64,000 nt of DNA from the NCBI RefSeq assembly GCF_900177715.1, contig NZ_FXWG01000002.1, forward strand, positions 558,001 to 622,000. The letters are read 5' to 3'. The position numbers and the translations under genes were made by a program. This DNA is from Altererythrobacter xiamenensis (GTDB lineage Bacteria > Pseudomonadota > Alphaproteobacteria > Sphingomonadales > Sphingomonadaceae). How positions within the stretch are numbered: position 1 is the stretch's first letter; each line of letters begins with the position of its first letter. This document shows positions 9,017 to 17,673 of the stretch, piece after piece. The notes below the pieces were generated by a model. It did no database searches. It was not told the origin of the DNA and saw only the letters and a list, made by a program, of their open reading frames with translations.

Positions 9017-9165
9017 TCGCCTGAACTATCTAGATAAGCTTTTCAACCTTCATTACGAATTCAGGCGTATCATCTCGCCCCGGGGGTTATAGCAAGGCGG
9101 CGGGCAAGGAGTGTCGGAACCTTTCCGAAAAGCGCGATTTAATGAACAACTGCGAGGCCACGAAA

Positions 9166-9789
9166 ATGACTGCGCCCCATCCCAGTATTCACGCAAAGAT
9201 TCTTGCTGCCGCGGTCGAACAGTTCGCCGCCGATGGGTTCGAGGGCGCCAATATGGACGCGATCGCACGTCGGGCCGGTGTGGCCAAACCCACGATCTAC
9301 AATCATTTCAAAGATAAGTCCGCGCTATACCTGGCCTCAATCGAGTACATGCTGGGCCGCAACCGTGCTACCATCGCCAGCCCTTCGTTCGCCAGCCTCC
9401 CTGCCGGGAAAGGTATTCTGAAGGTGGCGCTCGAACTTACCTGGCTGTTCGGCCGCGATGACGACATGCTCATGTTCTGCAAGATGTGCATCGCCGGGAA
9501 CGAACGGTTCCAGACCGCAGCCGACGTGTTCCTTCGCAACGGTCCATGGCGCGGTACGGACGAGATCGCGTCCCTGCTTCGTGTCTGGCACGAACGTGGT
9601 GAACTGCGGATCGACCGCCCGAGCTTCGCGGCGCGACAATTAAGCGAATTGTGCAAGACCGATATTTTCGATGCACGGTTGTTCGGCGGACCAGCAATGG
9701 CAACCGAGGAAGAGTGTCGCTTTACGGCCTCCGAGGCAGCCAGGACGTTCCTTGCACGGTATGCGCGCCACGAACGACGAATGCTCTAG
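9166..9789 (+). CDS. TetR/AcrR-family repressor of the RND operon
   Basis: A 207-residue regulator. The N-terminal HTH reads AAAVEQFAADGFEGANMDAIARRAGVAKPTIYNHFKDK, a textbook TetR domain; the ligand-binding C-terminal half is variable. The ATG at 9166 is preferred because GAGG lies 8-9 bases upstream and it puts the HTH at the usual distance from the N-terminus; an upstream ATG at 9142 would add 8 residues. It is divergent from the channel-adaptor-pump operon, the standard arrangement for a local repressor released by a pump substrate. Confidence 0.88.
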   Translation: MTAPHPSIHAKILAAAVEQFAADGFEGANMDAIARRAGVAKPTIYNHFKDKSALYLASIEYMLGRNRATIASPSFASLPAGKGILKVALELTWLFGRDDDMLMFCKMCIAGNERFQTAADVFLRNGPWRGTDEIASLLRVWHERGELRIDRPSFAARQLSELCKTDIFDARLFGGPAMATEEECRFTASEAARTFLARYARHERRML

Positions 9790-10109
9790 TTTTCAACGGA
9801 ATAGGGGTTCTTAGCGGGCATCGATCTTGGCTAGTTCCCCGGAAGTAAAGATGCTTTCTTGAGTCCCGAAAAAGCTATCTCGGCGGCTTTCCAACTGCTT
9901 AAAAAGCGATGAGAAAAGCTGACCCTGTCTGATTTCGCGGCCAGCAGCTAAGCCCTCATAAAATTGAGATTGCATTGGTCCAATGGCTGATTTGGGGCCG
10001 AGTGCGGAAGGCCTGCTTTAAGGCGATTCCCCTCTCTATAGGACTTCGCAATGTACTCCCTCATCGTACTAAGGTGATCCCCTTCGATCCCAAGCCGAGG
10101 GCCTCCCGT
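9790..10109. other. 320-base gap without a convincing gene
   Basis: This convergent gap lies between the TetR gene and the end of the next channel gene. No reading frame shows a recognisable protein. A perfect palindrome CATTGG-T-CCAATG sits at 9973-9985, possibly a protein-binding site or a decayed promoter. Confidence 0.4.
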
Positions 10110-11555
10110 TCAGGGCTCCCTCCATCCCAACCCAAGCGACTTCTGGATCGCGATCCAGCCATTTGTCATGGCGGCGATCGCCCGATCGAGATTTGCTCTG
10201 GCCTGTTCGCGCTGGCGGATCGAAGTGTTGAGTTCGCCTTGCGAGATTACCCCCGCGGCGCGGCGTTGCTCGTTAAGCTCCGCAGCCGTGTCGGCCTGCC
10301 GACTGATCTGCGCCAGCGCGGCTACGTTGGCTCTTTGTTGCCCGAACCGAGCAAGCGATTGTTCGGCGTCGCGTAGTGCGCCCAGGACCACTTCAAGATA
10401 GCGCGCTTCGGCCTCGTCGCGCGCACTCTCGGCCTGATCGATCGATGCTGCCGTGCGGCCGAAATCAAGCAGGTTCCACTGCAGCCGCGGCAAAGCGATT
10501 GCCGATAAGTTGCCCGGGTCCAGGATGTCGTCAGGCTCCGATCCGCCCAAACCGAGAATCCCCATGAAGGAAATCTTGGGGAAGCGAGCAGCCTCTGCCA
10601 CGCCAATGCGCGCATTCGCCGCGGCCAGCATGCGTTCGGCGGCTCGAACATCCGGCCGCCGCGCTATTAGCGCTGCGGGATCGCCCACCGCGACCCGTTC
10701 GGGGGGAAGCGGAATTTCGGCCTGAGCCGCCAGGAGCCCGTCGAGTGCGCCGGGCGCTTCGCCCGTCAGCACCGCGAGTGTGTCCTTGAACACATCGATG
10801 TCCGCTTGAGCTTCGGCGATCTGCGACTTGAGCAGTTCGAGCTCGGCGTTCGCGTCACCGACCGGAAACAGTGCGAGAGCGCCCTGTGTATAGCGCTGAT
10901 AGGTCAGTTCGAGAATTTGCTGCTGCAAGTCGCGCTCTCGCTGGACAAGCTCGAGTCGCCCCTGCGCTTCTCGCAGGCTCACATACGCCCGCGCGACCTC
11001 GGCGGCGAGCTGGACTTTCGCATCCTCGGCGTTCGCCACCGAGGCCGCAGCCTGAGCGTTAATGGCCTCGACACGCCGTGCCTGCCCCCCAGCGAAATCG
11101 ATCTCCCAGTTTGCATTGAGCCCGACGTTGTAGACGCTGAGGCTGTCCTGCTCTTCGGTGTCTGCAGGAGCGCCGGGCGATCCCGGGGGCGGGCCGCTGC
11201 CGATATCTAGCCCTGGGATATTCGCCTGGACCGCAGTCGCCTGCGCAGCCACGGCGGGTAGCCGGTTGGCGCGCTCCTGGCGGACAGAAGCCCTTGCCTG
11301 TTCGATGCGAGCGCGCGCCGCGGCCACGCCCGGATTGCCGACCAGCGCGCGCGCCTCCAGCTCATTGAGAACCGGATCGCCGAGCAGCGTCCACCAGTCG
11401 CCGGCAATCGGCGCTAACGGATCGATTTCGGGGCCGGCGCGTACGAACGCATTGCCTGCGGCGGTCGCAAGTTGCGGGGGGCCGGCATAGTCGGGACCGG
11501 ACATGCAACCCGCGAGGAGCGCCATGGGAGCGAGGAGGGTTAGGGTCTTGCGCAT
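10110..11555 (-). CDS. Efflux outer-membrane channel (NodT type) of the MFS pump
   Basis: A 481-residue lipoprotein channel with signal peptide and lipobox ALLAGCM. The channel domain has the family landmarks DWWTLLGDPVLNELEARAL (about residue 53), NWEIDFAGGQARRVEAINA (about residue 150) and LIARRPDVRAAERMLAAANA (about residue 295). It starts 7 bases after the EmrB-like gene and is the third gene of the operon, giving the MFS pump a dedicated exit duct. It is clearly different from the RND channel at 7449-8993 and is not a recent duplicate. Confidence 0.9.
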   Translation of the reverse strand: MRKTLTLLAPMALLAGCMSGPDYAGPPQLATAAGNAFVRAGPEIDPLAPIAGDWWTLLGDPVLNELEARALVGNPGVAAARARIEQARASVRQERANRLPAVAAQATAVQANIPGLDIGSGPPPGSPGAPADTEEQDSLSVYNVGLNANWEIDFAGGQARRVEAINAQAAASVANAEDAKVQLAAEVARAYVSLREAQGRLELVQRERDLQQQILELTYQRYTQGALALFPVGDANAELELLKSQIAEAQADIDVFKDTLAVLTGEAPGALDGLLAAQAEIPLPPERVAVGDPAALIARRPDVRAAERMLAAANARIGVAEAARFPKISFMGILGLGGSEPDDILDPGNLSAIALPRLQWNLLDFGRTAASIDQAESARDEAEARYLEVVLGALRDAEQSLARFGQQRANVAALAQISRQADTAAELNEQRRAAGVISQGELNTSIRQREQARANLDRAIAAMTNGWIAIQKSLGLGWREP

Positions 11556-11562
11556 AGAGTTC

Positions 11563-13116
11563 TCAGTGCATCGAAAGGGATACGTTCTTCGGGAGAGGCT
11601 TGAGGAACAGTACTAGCGGCACCGTGACCAGGGTAATCGCGCCCATGGCGAAAAAGACATCGTTGTAGGTCATCACGAACGCATCGCGCTGAATGATGCC
11701 GGAAAGCATCTCCAGCGCGGCCTGTGGGCTGCCCAGCGACGCCGTCATGCCGTCCAGGTATTCCTGTAGCCGGGGGCTGTTAGCGTTGAGGGTTTCTTCC
11801 ATGCGCCGACTATGATGCCACAGGCGCTGATCCTGGAACGAGGCAAGCCCCGCGAGCGCAAACGAGCCCCCGAGGTTTCGCGCCGCGTTGAAGATGCCCG
11901 AAGCATCGCCGGCATCCTCCTTGGCAACCGAAGCTACCGTCGCCTGGTTGAGGAACATCATCGTGAGGATCATGCCGATGCCGCGCAGGAGCTGGCTTTC
12001 GGTGAACACTCCACCTCCCGATTCCGCTGTCAGATTTATGCTAACGAAACAGCTTAGCGCCATGATGAACATGCCCGCGCCCACAGCAATCCGGATGTGA
12101 ATCCTTCGTATCATGAAGGGCAGCACAGGCATCAGCAGGAAGGCCGGAACACCCATCCAGAAGATTACGAACCCAGTCTGCAAGGCGTTGTAGTCGGAGA
12201 TTATCGCAAGAAATTGCGGGATCACGTAGGTCGAGCCATACATGACCATGCCAAGCGCCAGTGCCATCACCACGACGCTGGCAAACTGCCTGCTGAGCAT
12301 CAAGCGCAATTTGAGCACCGGTTTGCGCGCGTAAAGCTGCCCGTAGGTCAGAAGTGCAAATCCCACGACCGTCATCAGTGTGAGCTGGACGATCAGCGTG
12401 GAATCGAACCACTCCTCACGGTGGCCTTCTTCAAGCACGATGGTCAGCCCACCCAGCCCAAGGATCATACCAGCTATTCCCGCCCAATCAGCCTCGCGCA
12501 GGTAAACCCAGTCGGGCTTTTCATGGGGTAGCCCGATGAAGAGCAAACCAAGGAGCAACGCGCAGACGGGCACGTTGACGAAGAAGGCGTAGTGCCAGCT
12601 CAGGTTCTCGGTAAGCCAGCCCCCCACCAACGGGCCCATTACCGGCCCAAGAACCACGGTCATGCCGAAGAGCGCCATGCCGATCGGCTGTTGCGATGGA
12701 GGCAATCGCTTTGCGACGATGGTCATGGCGGTTGGAATAAGCGCGCCGCCCATGAACCCTTGACCGGTGCGACCGATGATCATCGTCGTCAGATCGGTGG
12801 CAATGCCGCACAACACCGAAAAGGCCGTGAAAGCAGAAACCGCGACGATGAGCAGCGTGCGAAGGCCGAGCAGTCTTTCCAGCCACGCGCTCAGAGGGAT
12901 GATGATGATCTCGGCAACAAGGAAGGCTGTCGCGATCCAGGTGCCCTCGGTTCCGGTGGCGCCGATTTCCCCCTGGATCGTCGGCAGCGCCGAATTGACG
13001 ATCGAGATGTCAAGCGTTGCCAGCATCGCCCCCAGCGCGCCGGCGGCTACGGCGATCCAGGCCGTAGCATCGGCCTTTTCGACCGGCGGCGAAACCCCTG
13101 CAGCGGCGCCTGCCAT
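11563..13116 (-). CDS. EmrB/QacA-type MFS drug:proton antiporter (DHA2)
   Basis: A 517-residue protein with about 14 membrane helices. DHA2 landmarks: LATLDISIVNSALPTIQGE in TM1 with the conserved Asp, the motif-A-like loop ERLLGLRT, GRTGQGFMGGALIPTA, and the motif-C antiporter region GMTVVLGPVMGPLVGG. EmrB-like pumps expel hydrophobic drugs and uncouplers through an EmrA adaptor. The gene lies 3 bases after the adaptor and 7 bases before the channel, so all three form one transcript. Substrate range is unknown. Confidence 0.92.
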   Translation of the reverse strand: MAGAAAGVSPPVEKADATAWIAVAAGALGAMLATLDISIVNSALPTIQGEIGATGTEGTWIATAFLVAEIIIIPLSAWLERLLGLRTLLIVAVSAFTAFSVLCGIATDLTTMIIGRTGQGFMGGALIPTAMTIVAKRLPPSQQPIGMALFGMTVVLGPVMGPLVGGWLTENLSWHYAFFVNVPVCALLLGLLFIGLPHEKPDWVYLREADWAGIAGMILGLGGLTIVLEEGHREEWFDSTLIVQLTLMTVVGFALLTYGQLYARKPVLKLRLMLSRQFASVVVMALALGMVMYGSTYVIPQFLAIISDYNALQTGFVIFWMGVPAFLLMPVLPFMIRRIHIRIAVGAGMFIMALSCFVSINLTAESGGGVFTESQLLRGIGMILTMMFLNQATVASVAKEDAGDASGIFNAARNLGGSFALAGLASFQDQRLWHHSRRMEETLNANSPRLQEYLDGMTASLGSPQAALEMLSGIIQRDAFVMTYNDVFFAMGAITLVTVPLVLFLKPLPKNVSLSMH

Positions 13117-13119
13117 CGG

Positions 13120-14247
13120 TCAAGCTCCCGCCGCGTTGCGGATCGAATCGAGTTCGTCTCTGGCGGCGCGCGTATCGACACTCGCGACAACAGACATGCC
13201 CGGCACCAGTAGACGCAGAATCTCGGGCGAAGCCTGAATGGATATGCGCACCGGGACGCGCTGAACGATCTTGGTGAAATTACCCGTCGCGTTCTGTGGC
13301 GGAAGGATTGAGAATTCCGCACCGGTACCCGGCGCGATGCTCTCCACTCTTCCTAATAGCTCGAGGTCCGGCAGCGCGTCGATTTCCAAGGTGACGGGTT
13401 GCCCCGGGCGGACAAGTCCGAGCTGCGTTTCCTTGAAATTTGCTGTCACGTAGAGGCGGTCGGTCGGTACGACGCTCATAAGGCGTTGGCCAGGCTGGAC
13501 AAATTGTCCAGGTCGGACCGTGAGGTCACCCACCCGCCCGGAAATACTGGCCTGGAGCGTGGTCGATGACAGGTTCAGACGGGCGGCCTCGAGTTGCGCA
13601 CGAGCGGCGTTGGCTTGCGAATTGGCCTGGTCTATCTGCTCGCTAAGCGTGTTCTGTCGGCGCTGTGCCGCCGTGAGCGCGGCGCGCGCTGCCGCGACTT
13701 GAGCCTGCGCTTCTCTGGCCTGGGCCTCCAGCTGATCGAGCCTCTCGCGCGGCTCCGCTCCCGAAGCGGCAAGGGGGCGGTACCGGACAACCTGCTCAGC
13801 AGCGAGACCAGCCTGTGCAGATGCCGCTGCGAGTTGTGCACGGGCCTGGGCAATTGCCGCGTCCTGCTCTTGTTGCTGGGCGCGTACCGTATCTGCTCCG
13901 GCGAGCGACGCGGCGATCTGGGCTTCGACCTGGTTCGTTTGGGCACGATAATCTCGCACGTCCAGCTGGACAAGTGCATCGCCCGACGCGACCGTTTGAT
14001 TCTCCGTCACTAATACGCGCTCGACGTAGCCCGCAATTTTGGGGGAGATGATGACGCTGTCGGCGGCAATGTAAGCGTTGTCGGTGGACTGCTGGAATCT
14101 GCCGTACGTCTGATGATTGTAATACCAGTAGCTCCCGGCGAGCAGGACCAGAATGCCGGCGATCAGCAGACCCAGCCGGACCCGCGGACTGGACAACCCC
14201 GTCGGACGTGCGCCTTCATCGCTAGCCCCTGCTGTCTCGTCCGCCAT
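13120..14247 (-). CDS. EmrA-type periplasmic adaptor (HlyD family)
   Basis: A 375-residue protein with one N-terminal membrane helix (LGLLIAGILVLLAGSYWYY), then half-lipoyl, long Ala/Gln-rich coiled coil and second lipoyl/barrel segments (STDNAYIAADSVIISPKIAG; ISGRVGDLTVRPGQFVQPGQ). It bridges the EmrB-like pump and the NodT-type channel encoded after it. The start at 14247 is preferred to an in-frame ATG at 14268 because AGGAG lies about 10 bases before it. A MarR-like pseudogene lies divergently upstream; EmrAB operons are often controlled by a MarR protein, here apparently lost. Confidence 0.9.
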   Translation of the reverse strand: MADETAGASDEGARPTGLSSPRVRLGLLIAGILVLLAGSYWYYNHQTYGRFQQSTDNAYIAADSVIISPKIAGYVERVLVTENQTVASGDALVQLDVRDYRAQTNQVEAQIAASLAGADTVRAQQQEQDAAIAQARAQLAAASAQAGLAAEQVVRYRPLAASGAEPRERLDQLEAQAREAQAQVAAARAALTAAQRRQNTLSEQIDQANSQANAARAQLEAARLNLSSTTLQASISGRVGDLTVRPGQFVQPGQRLMSVVPTDRLYVTANFKETQLGLVRPGQPVTLEIDALPDLELLGRVESIAPGTGAEFSILPPQNATGNFTKIVQRVPVRISIQASPEILRLLVPGMSVVASVDTRAARDELDSIRNAAGA

Positions 14248-14355
14248 GATTATTTCGCTCCTCGCCATCGTTTGAGCCGTTGCGCGAGCGATATAGCGGC
14301 CAAAACAAAATGCGAAAGTCCTTTACTACTTTTCTCCGATCGTTAGGAATGTCTC

Positions 14356-14711
14356 ATGACGGAAGATGAGGGCACTCTCGCACTCGACAATGTCATCACC
14401 GACGACAATCGAATGATCTTCATGATGGACGAGATCAGCCGCGCCGCGTGCAAGCCATTCGATGACCGAGCACAGCCGCTGGCCTCAATCGTACGCAGTG
14501 GCGTGTGTTGGCGCAGCTCAGAGCTCCTGCCCTGAACCAGACGGACATCGCCAGGCGACTTGAAATCACATCCTCCAGCAGCGGCCTGGAAGACATGACG
14601 CCTTCGCGCATGAATGACCGGACGCGGCTTGCGCAAGTCATAGCAATATACGGTCGTCACGGGCTGGGCGGCATCGCGTCCGTGTTGGGACTAGGCCGAT
14701 CTCAAATCTAG
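14356..14711 (+). pseudogene. MarR-family regulator remnant, frameshifted
   Basis: Frame one gives MTEDEGTLALDNVITDDNRM and an N-terminal helix region, then hits a stop. Another frame continues with RTQWRVLAQLRA and LNQTDIARRLEI, the MarR winged-helix signature. Restoring one base near 14480 would give AQPLGLNRTQWRVLAQL in one frame. After about residue 75 the MarR pattern ends; the remaining text (DRTRLAQVIAIYGRHGLGGIASVLGLGRS) does not look like MarR and may be the start of another truncated gene. It is divergent from the EmrAB-like operon, so it was plausibly its repressor. Confidence 0.6.
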
Positions 14712-14870
14712 AAACATCCGATACGCCCGGAGGCCCCGGTCGAGGCGATTGCGCCAGGAGACGAGCCTCGGTCATGTTCTATAGCGGACACCCCAATGGA
14801 GCATGCGGAACGCGAACTTTCCATGCATCGGCACCTCTGCCGGACGAACAAACCGCTGTCGGCGTGCTAG

Positions 14871-15716
14871 ATGGAAACTAGCGCAAACTTCTCCGTAGTG
14901 GGGTGGATCGGTGGCATTCTGATGCTTACGACCATCGCTTTCGCTGTGTGTTTCATCGATCCCAAACCAAATCAGGGAACATATCTCGTCAGGTTTGATC
15001 GCTCAGTGGAAGGCCTTCAGCCGGGATCGACCGTAACACTATCGGGAGTTCCTGTGGGTCGGGTAACATCGGTCCGCCTGGCGGAAAATGGACCGGAAAA
15101 CGTGCTCGTTGTTCTGACTCTCGATCCTTTTGCGGCGAAAGTCCTTGGCCTTGAAGCGACAATCAGCACCAATCTGATTACCGGCGAGGCTGCGCTGGTG
15201 CTCGAGGGCCGACGGGGTCGTCAGGGCATTTACACCGACAAGTCAGGAAAAAAGATCATTCCCGCCGCGGACGAAACCGGACTATTCGGGAGGGATGCGA
15301 CCGCCACTGTAGAGACCGTGGCAAATAGCATTCGCGCTCTGAACGAAGGACTGGAGCCAGAAAAGCAACGGGTGATCACCTCCGATCTTGTCCGGCTTCG
15401 AGTCACGACGACCGCACTCGCATCGGACGCCGAAGGTTGGGACGAACAATTGGCCTCAACAAAAGGAAGATTGTTAGACTTAAGGCAAAGGGTTGGTGGA
15501 TGGGGAAATAATCTTCGAGATGCAGATCGGCGGATCTCAGGCGGGAGCGCTTCGGCTATCGCGCAAAGACGCCTTCGCCAATTCAGGGAGGGGGTGCAGA
15601 ACGCTGAAAACAAACTTTCCCAGATAAGGAGTGGCATTCCGGCGGTCGAAGATTCTCTGGTTGAAGGTGAAACGGACCTTCGCGAGCTTAGTCGCGAACT
15701 TGCTCCTCTCAGTTAA
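14871..15716 (+). CDS. Solitary MCE/MlaD-domain protein
   Basis: A 281-residue membrane-anchored protein. An N-terminal helix (residues 8-28) is followed by one MCE domain (TYLVRFDRSVEGLQPGSTVTLSGVPVGRVTSVRL, then VVLTLDP and STNLITGEAALVLEG). The long C-terminal part is charged and helical. MlaD-type proteins form hexameric lipid-transport rings and normally sit beside an MlaE permease and MlaF ATPase; neither gene is nearby. It may work with Mla components encoded elsewhere or form a separate tunnel. Domain confident, role inferred. Confidence 0.75.
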   Translation: METSANFSVVGWIGGILMLTTIAFAVCFIDPKPNQGTYLVRFDRSVEGLQPGSTVTLSGVPVGRVTSVRLAENGPENVLVVLTLDPFAAKVLGLEATISTNLITGEAALVLEGRRGRQGIYTDKSGKKIIPAADETGLFGRDATATVETVANSIRALNEGLEPEKQRVITSDLVRLRVTTTALASDAEGWDEQLASTKGRLLDLRQRVGGWGNNLRDADRRISGGSASAIAQRRLRQFREGVQNAENKLSQIRSGIPAVEDSLVEGETDLRELSRELAPLS

Positions 15717-16253
15717 AAAACGAAAATATTCAGGTTGAGGGAATTACATCAAATCCTCCCCTCCCAGACTATCGGGCTAAAAGAAGAGAAGCTGGAGCGA
15801 ACATCGATGATTTAAAATAAACCGAACGGATGACTGCTTCCGGGCAGAGCGCGCAGCCCGTAGAATAGCGGAGATTGGAGCGCAAAGCGGATAACGACCT
15901 ACTCCGCGGTCAAGTTCGAAATTGAAATTCCGAGTCCTAAAAAAGGCATCGAACCAATACATTAGAGGGATTTTGCGGGCCTTTTGCGGGCTTTTCAGCT
16001 TGACCGAAATATCTAAACATCAGAAATTAAACGGAAAAGGAGTTCGAATGTGATGCCTCTTCTGGCACCATTTGAACATTCATTACAGCTCGCGATCAAG
16101 CGGAAATTTTCGAAAAAGAATCGCGAAGTTTTTGAGGGATCGGGCCGCGGCTCTTACTTGCCCGCACCGACACCATCGCGCGACGCATGAGCCAAGACTT
16201 CACGTAGTTCTGGGTGTGCACGGCTTGATCCCCGCAATGACGGGCCCATAAGG
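15717..16253. other. AT-richer gap of about 540 bases with an orphan ORF tail
   Basis: No complete gene is supported. On the minus strand an open frame ending at 16096 encodes a basic tail (AVHTQNYVKSWLMRRAMVSV and onward) with no good start, perhaps the end of a lost gene. Two tandem TTTTGCGGGC copies lie at 15971-15991. The base composition is lower in GC than the flanks, which suggests foreign or decayed DNA. Confidence 0.35.
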
Positions 16254-16847
16254 CTATGCTGTTTGTTCGTTTGCCACAAACTGCAGCTCCTCGAGCTGTT
16301 CGACCGTGTCGACATCGCTGGCCATCAATGCCTCTCGTGGGGCAAGAGCGACAGCACCCTTCCACTTTAGGGCACTTGCCCCCCTATCGCCGTCAAGCCT
16401 GCGCAGCTTGCTGAAAGCCGATTGCGGAAATGCGGCTGGGCATCCCATGCCTTCAGTGCCGTATTCGGTGAAAGCAATGCATTCAGAGTCGATGAGCGCC
16501 TGCAAATGCTCGGCCGTCACAAACGGCATGTCGGCAAGGGCGACCACCGCGCTCGAACAATGCCTGCACGTGCTCATGCCCTTCGCAATCGAGTTGCCCA
16601 TGCCGCGGCCCGCATCGTGGTTTATGACGCGGCGCCAGCCCTTGCGAGGTTCCAGCAAGCTATCGGGATTGCAAACGAGAAACAGCTTCTCGAACCCGGC
16701 GTTCTCTGCGGCTTCGGCAGCCCAATGCCAGAGCGGCTTTCCCTGAAAATCGGCAAGCAGCTTGTTGCTGCCGAACCGTTCGCTGCGACCCGCAGCAAGA
16801 AGGACAAATGCAATGTCCGTTTTAGGACGTGACAAGGAGGTTTTCAT
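16254..16847 (-). CDS. mocA: MocA-like molybdenum cofactor cytidylyltransferase
   Basis: A 197-residue nucleotidyltransferase. The N-terminal signature LLAAGRSERFGSNKLLADFQGKPL matches the MobA/MocA family (LAAG...G..K); ALADMPFVTAEHLQALI and GCPAAFP mark the metal- and product-binding parts. MocA converts Mo-molybdopterin to its cytosine dinucleotide form, the cofactor of xanthine-oxidase-family enzymes such as the PaoC-like subunit encoded upstream. Its start overlaps the XdhC-like gene by 26 bases, so it is the last gene of the pao operon. The substrate call rests on context. Confidence 0.85.
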   Translation of the reverse strand: MKTSLSRPKTDIAFVLLAAGRSERFGSNKLLADFQGKPLWHWAAEAAENAGFEKLFLVCNPDSLLEPRKGWRRVINHDAGRGMGNSIAKGMSTCRHCSSAVVALADMPFVTAEHLQALIDSECIAFTEYGTEGMGCPAAFPQSAFSKLRRLDGDRGASALKWKGAVALAPREALMASDVDTVEQLEELQFVANEQTA

Positions 16848-17673
16848 AGTTTGCGACCACTTCTGATATTGCTGATAGGGCGAGAGCCCGGGGGGATTTG
16901 CAGGCGGGGATGATGCCAAGTGGGCTGGTAATCCGGGCGCTCGTTTCTTCCGGAATTCCCGCTGCGGTGAGCGCTAAGGAGCGCGCGATCACGGCTTTTT
17001 CGCCGCCTTGCGCTCCTATGTAGAAGGCCTCGCTGGCGAGCGCCTGTTCGAGCAATGGGATCTCCCATTCGTGATCGTGAAACAGCAGTACAACTGCGGT
17101 CCAGGCGTCGATTTCGCATTGCCTGGCCGCTCTGCCGAGCGACAGATCCTGTTTCGATCGCGTGTCGATTTCCAGCCCCATCGCCCGGGCCACTGTGGCG
17201 AACATCTCCAGTTCGGCACCTTCGCCAAAGGCCACGAGCCTCAGCGACGGCAAATATGTGCGGGCGAAGAGTGGCGATGGAAACGGCAGGTCGAGGGAAG
17301 CTTTCTTGCGCGCGTTCAGCTTGCGGACCGCCTGGCGGCACGCCAGGCGGTCCGGATGGGGCTGAAGCAGGATGTCGAGCCCGCCTCCACACGGAAGCCG
17401 GAAGTCGATTGTCGATGACCCATGGCCATAGCGGATAACCCTCGCATCTCGGGCGGATGCAATGTCCGACGCGATTTGCGCTTCGAGGCATCCGTCCGAA
17501 AGCGAGCCGACCGTCGAGCCATCGGGTCGTACAGCGAGTTGCGACCCTAGGCGGCGCGAGAAACTTCCTTCGATCCCGACGATCGTGGCGAGCCCCACGC
17601 CCGGTTCGCAGGCCGCTGCGAGGGCTTGGTGCTCTTCGTCCTGAACCGCCGGAAGGGTAAGTTTGTCGAGCAT
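16822..17673 (-). CDS. paoD: XdhC/PaoD-family molybdoenzyme maturation factor
   Basis: A 283-residue protein of the XdhC/CoxI family. The N-terminal domain has GVGLATIVGIEGSFSRRLGS and SDGCLEAQIA (the SGGC-like Cys motif); the C-terminal Rossmann-like half has FIGAQGG-type text (YIGAQGGEKAV) and RITSPLGI. Such chaperones bind the molybdenum cofactor, help its sulfuration and insert it into the large subunit. The ATG overlaps the stop of the PaoC-like gene, so it is translated right after its client. It corresponds to the fourth gene of E. coli paoABCD. Confidence 0.87.
   Translation of the reverse strand: MLDKLTLPAVQDEEHQALAAACEPGVGLATIVGIEGSFSRRLGSQLAVRPDGSTVGSLSDGCLEAQIASDIASARDARVIRYGHGSSTIDFRLPCGGGLDILLQPHPDRLACRQAVRKLNARKKASLDLPFPSPLFARTYLPSLRLVAFGEGAELEMFATVARAMGLEIDTRSKQDLSLGRAARQCEIDAWTAVVLLFHDHEWEIPLLEQALASEAFYIGAQGGEKAVIARSLALTAAGIPEETSARITSPLGIIPACKSPRALALSAISEVVANYENLLVTS

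Noticed and set aside
9975..10376. A plus-strand frame of 133 codons over the end of the NodT-type channel gene
   Set aside because: Mostly antisense to a confident gene, with no recognisable protein text in the free part.
15971..15991. Tandem TTTTGCGGGC repeat as an attachment site
   Set aside because: Only two adjacent copies, no integrase or tRNA nearby, and no second site elsewhere in the window.
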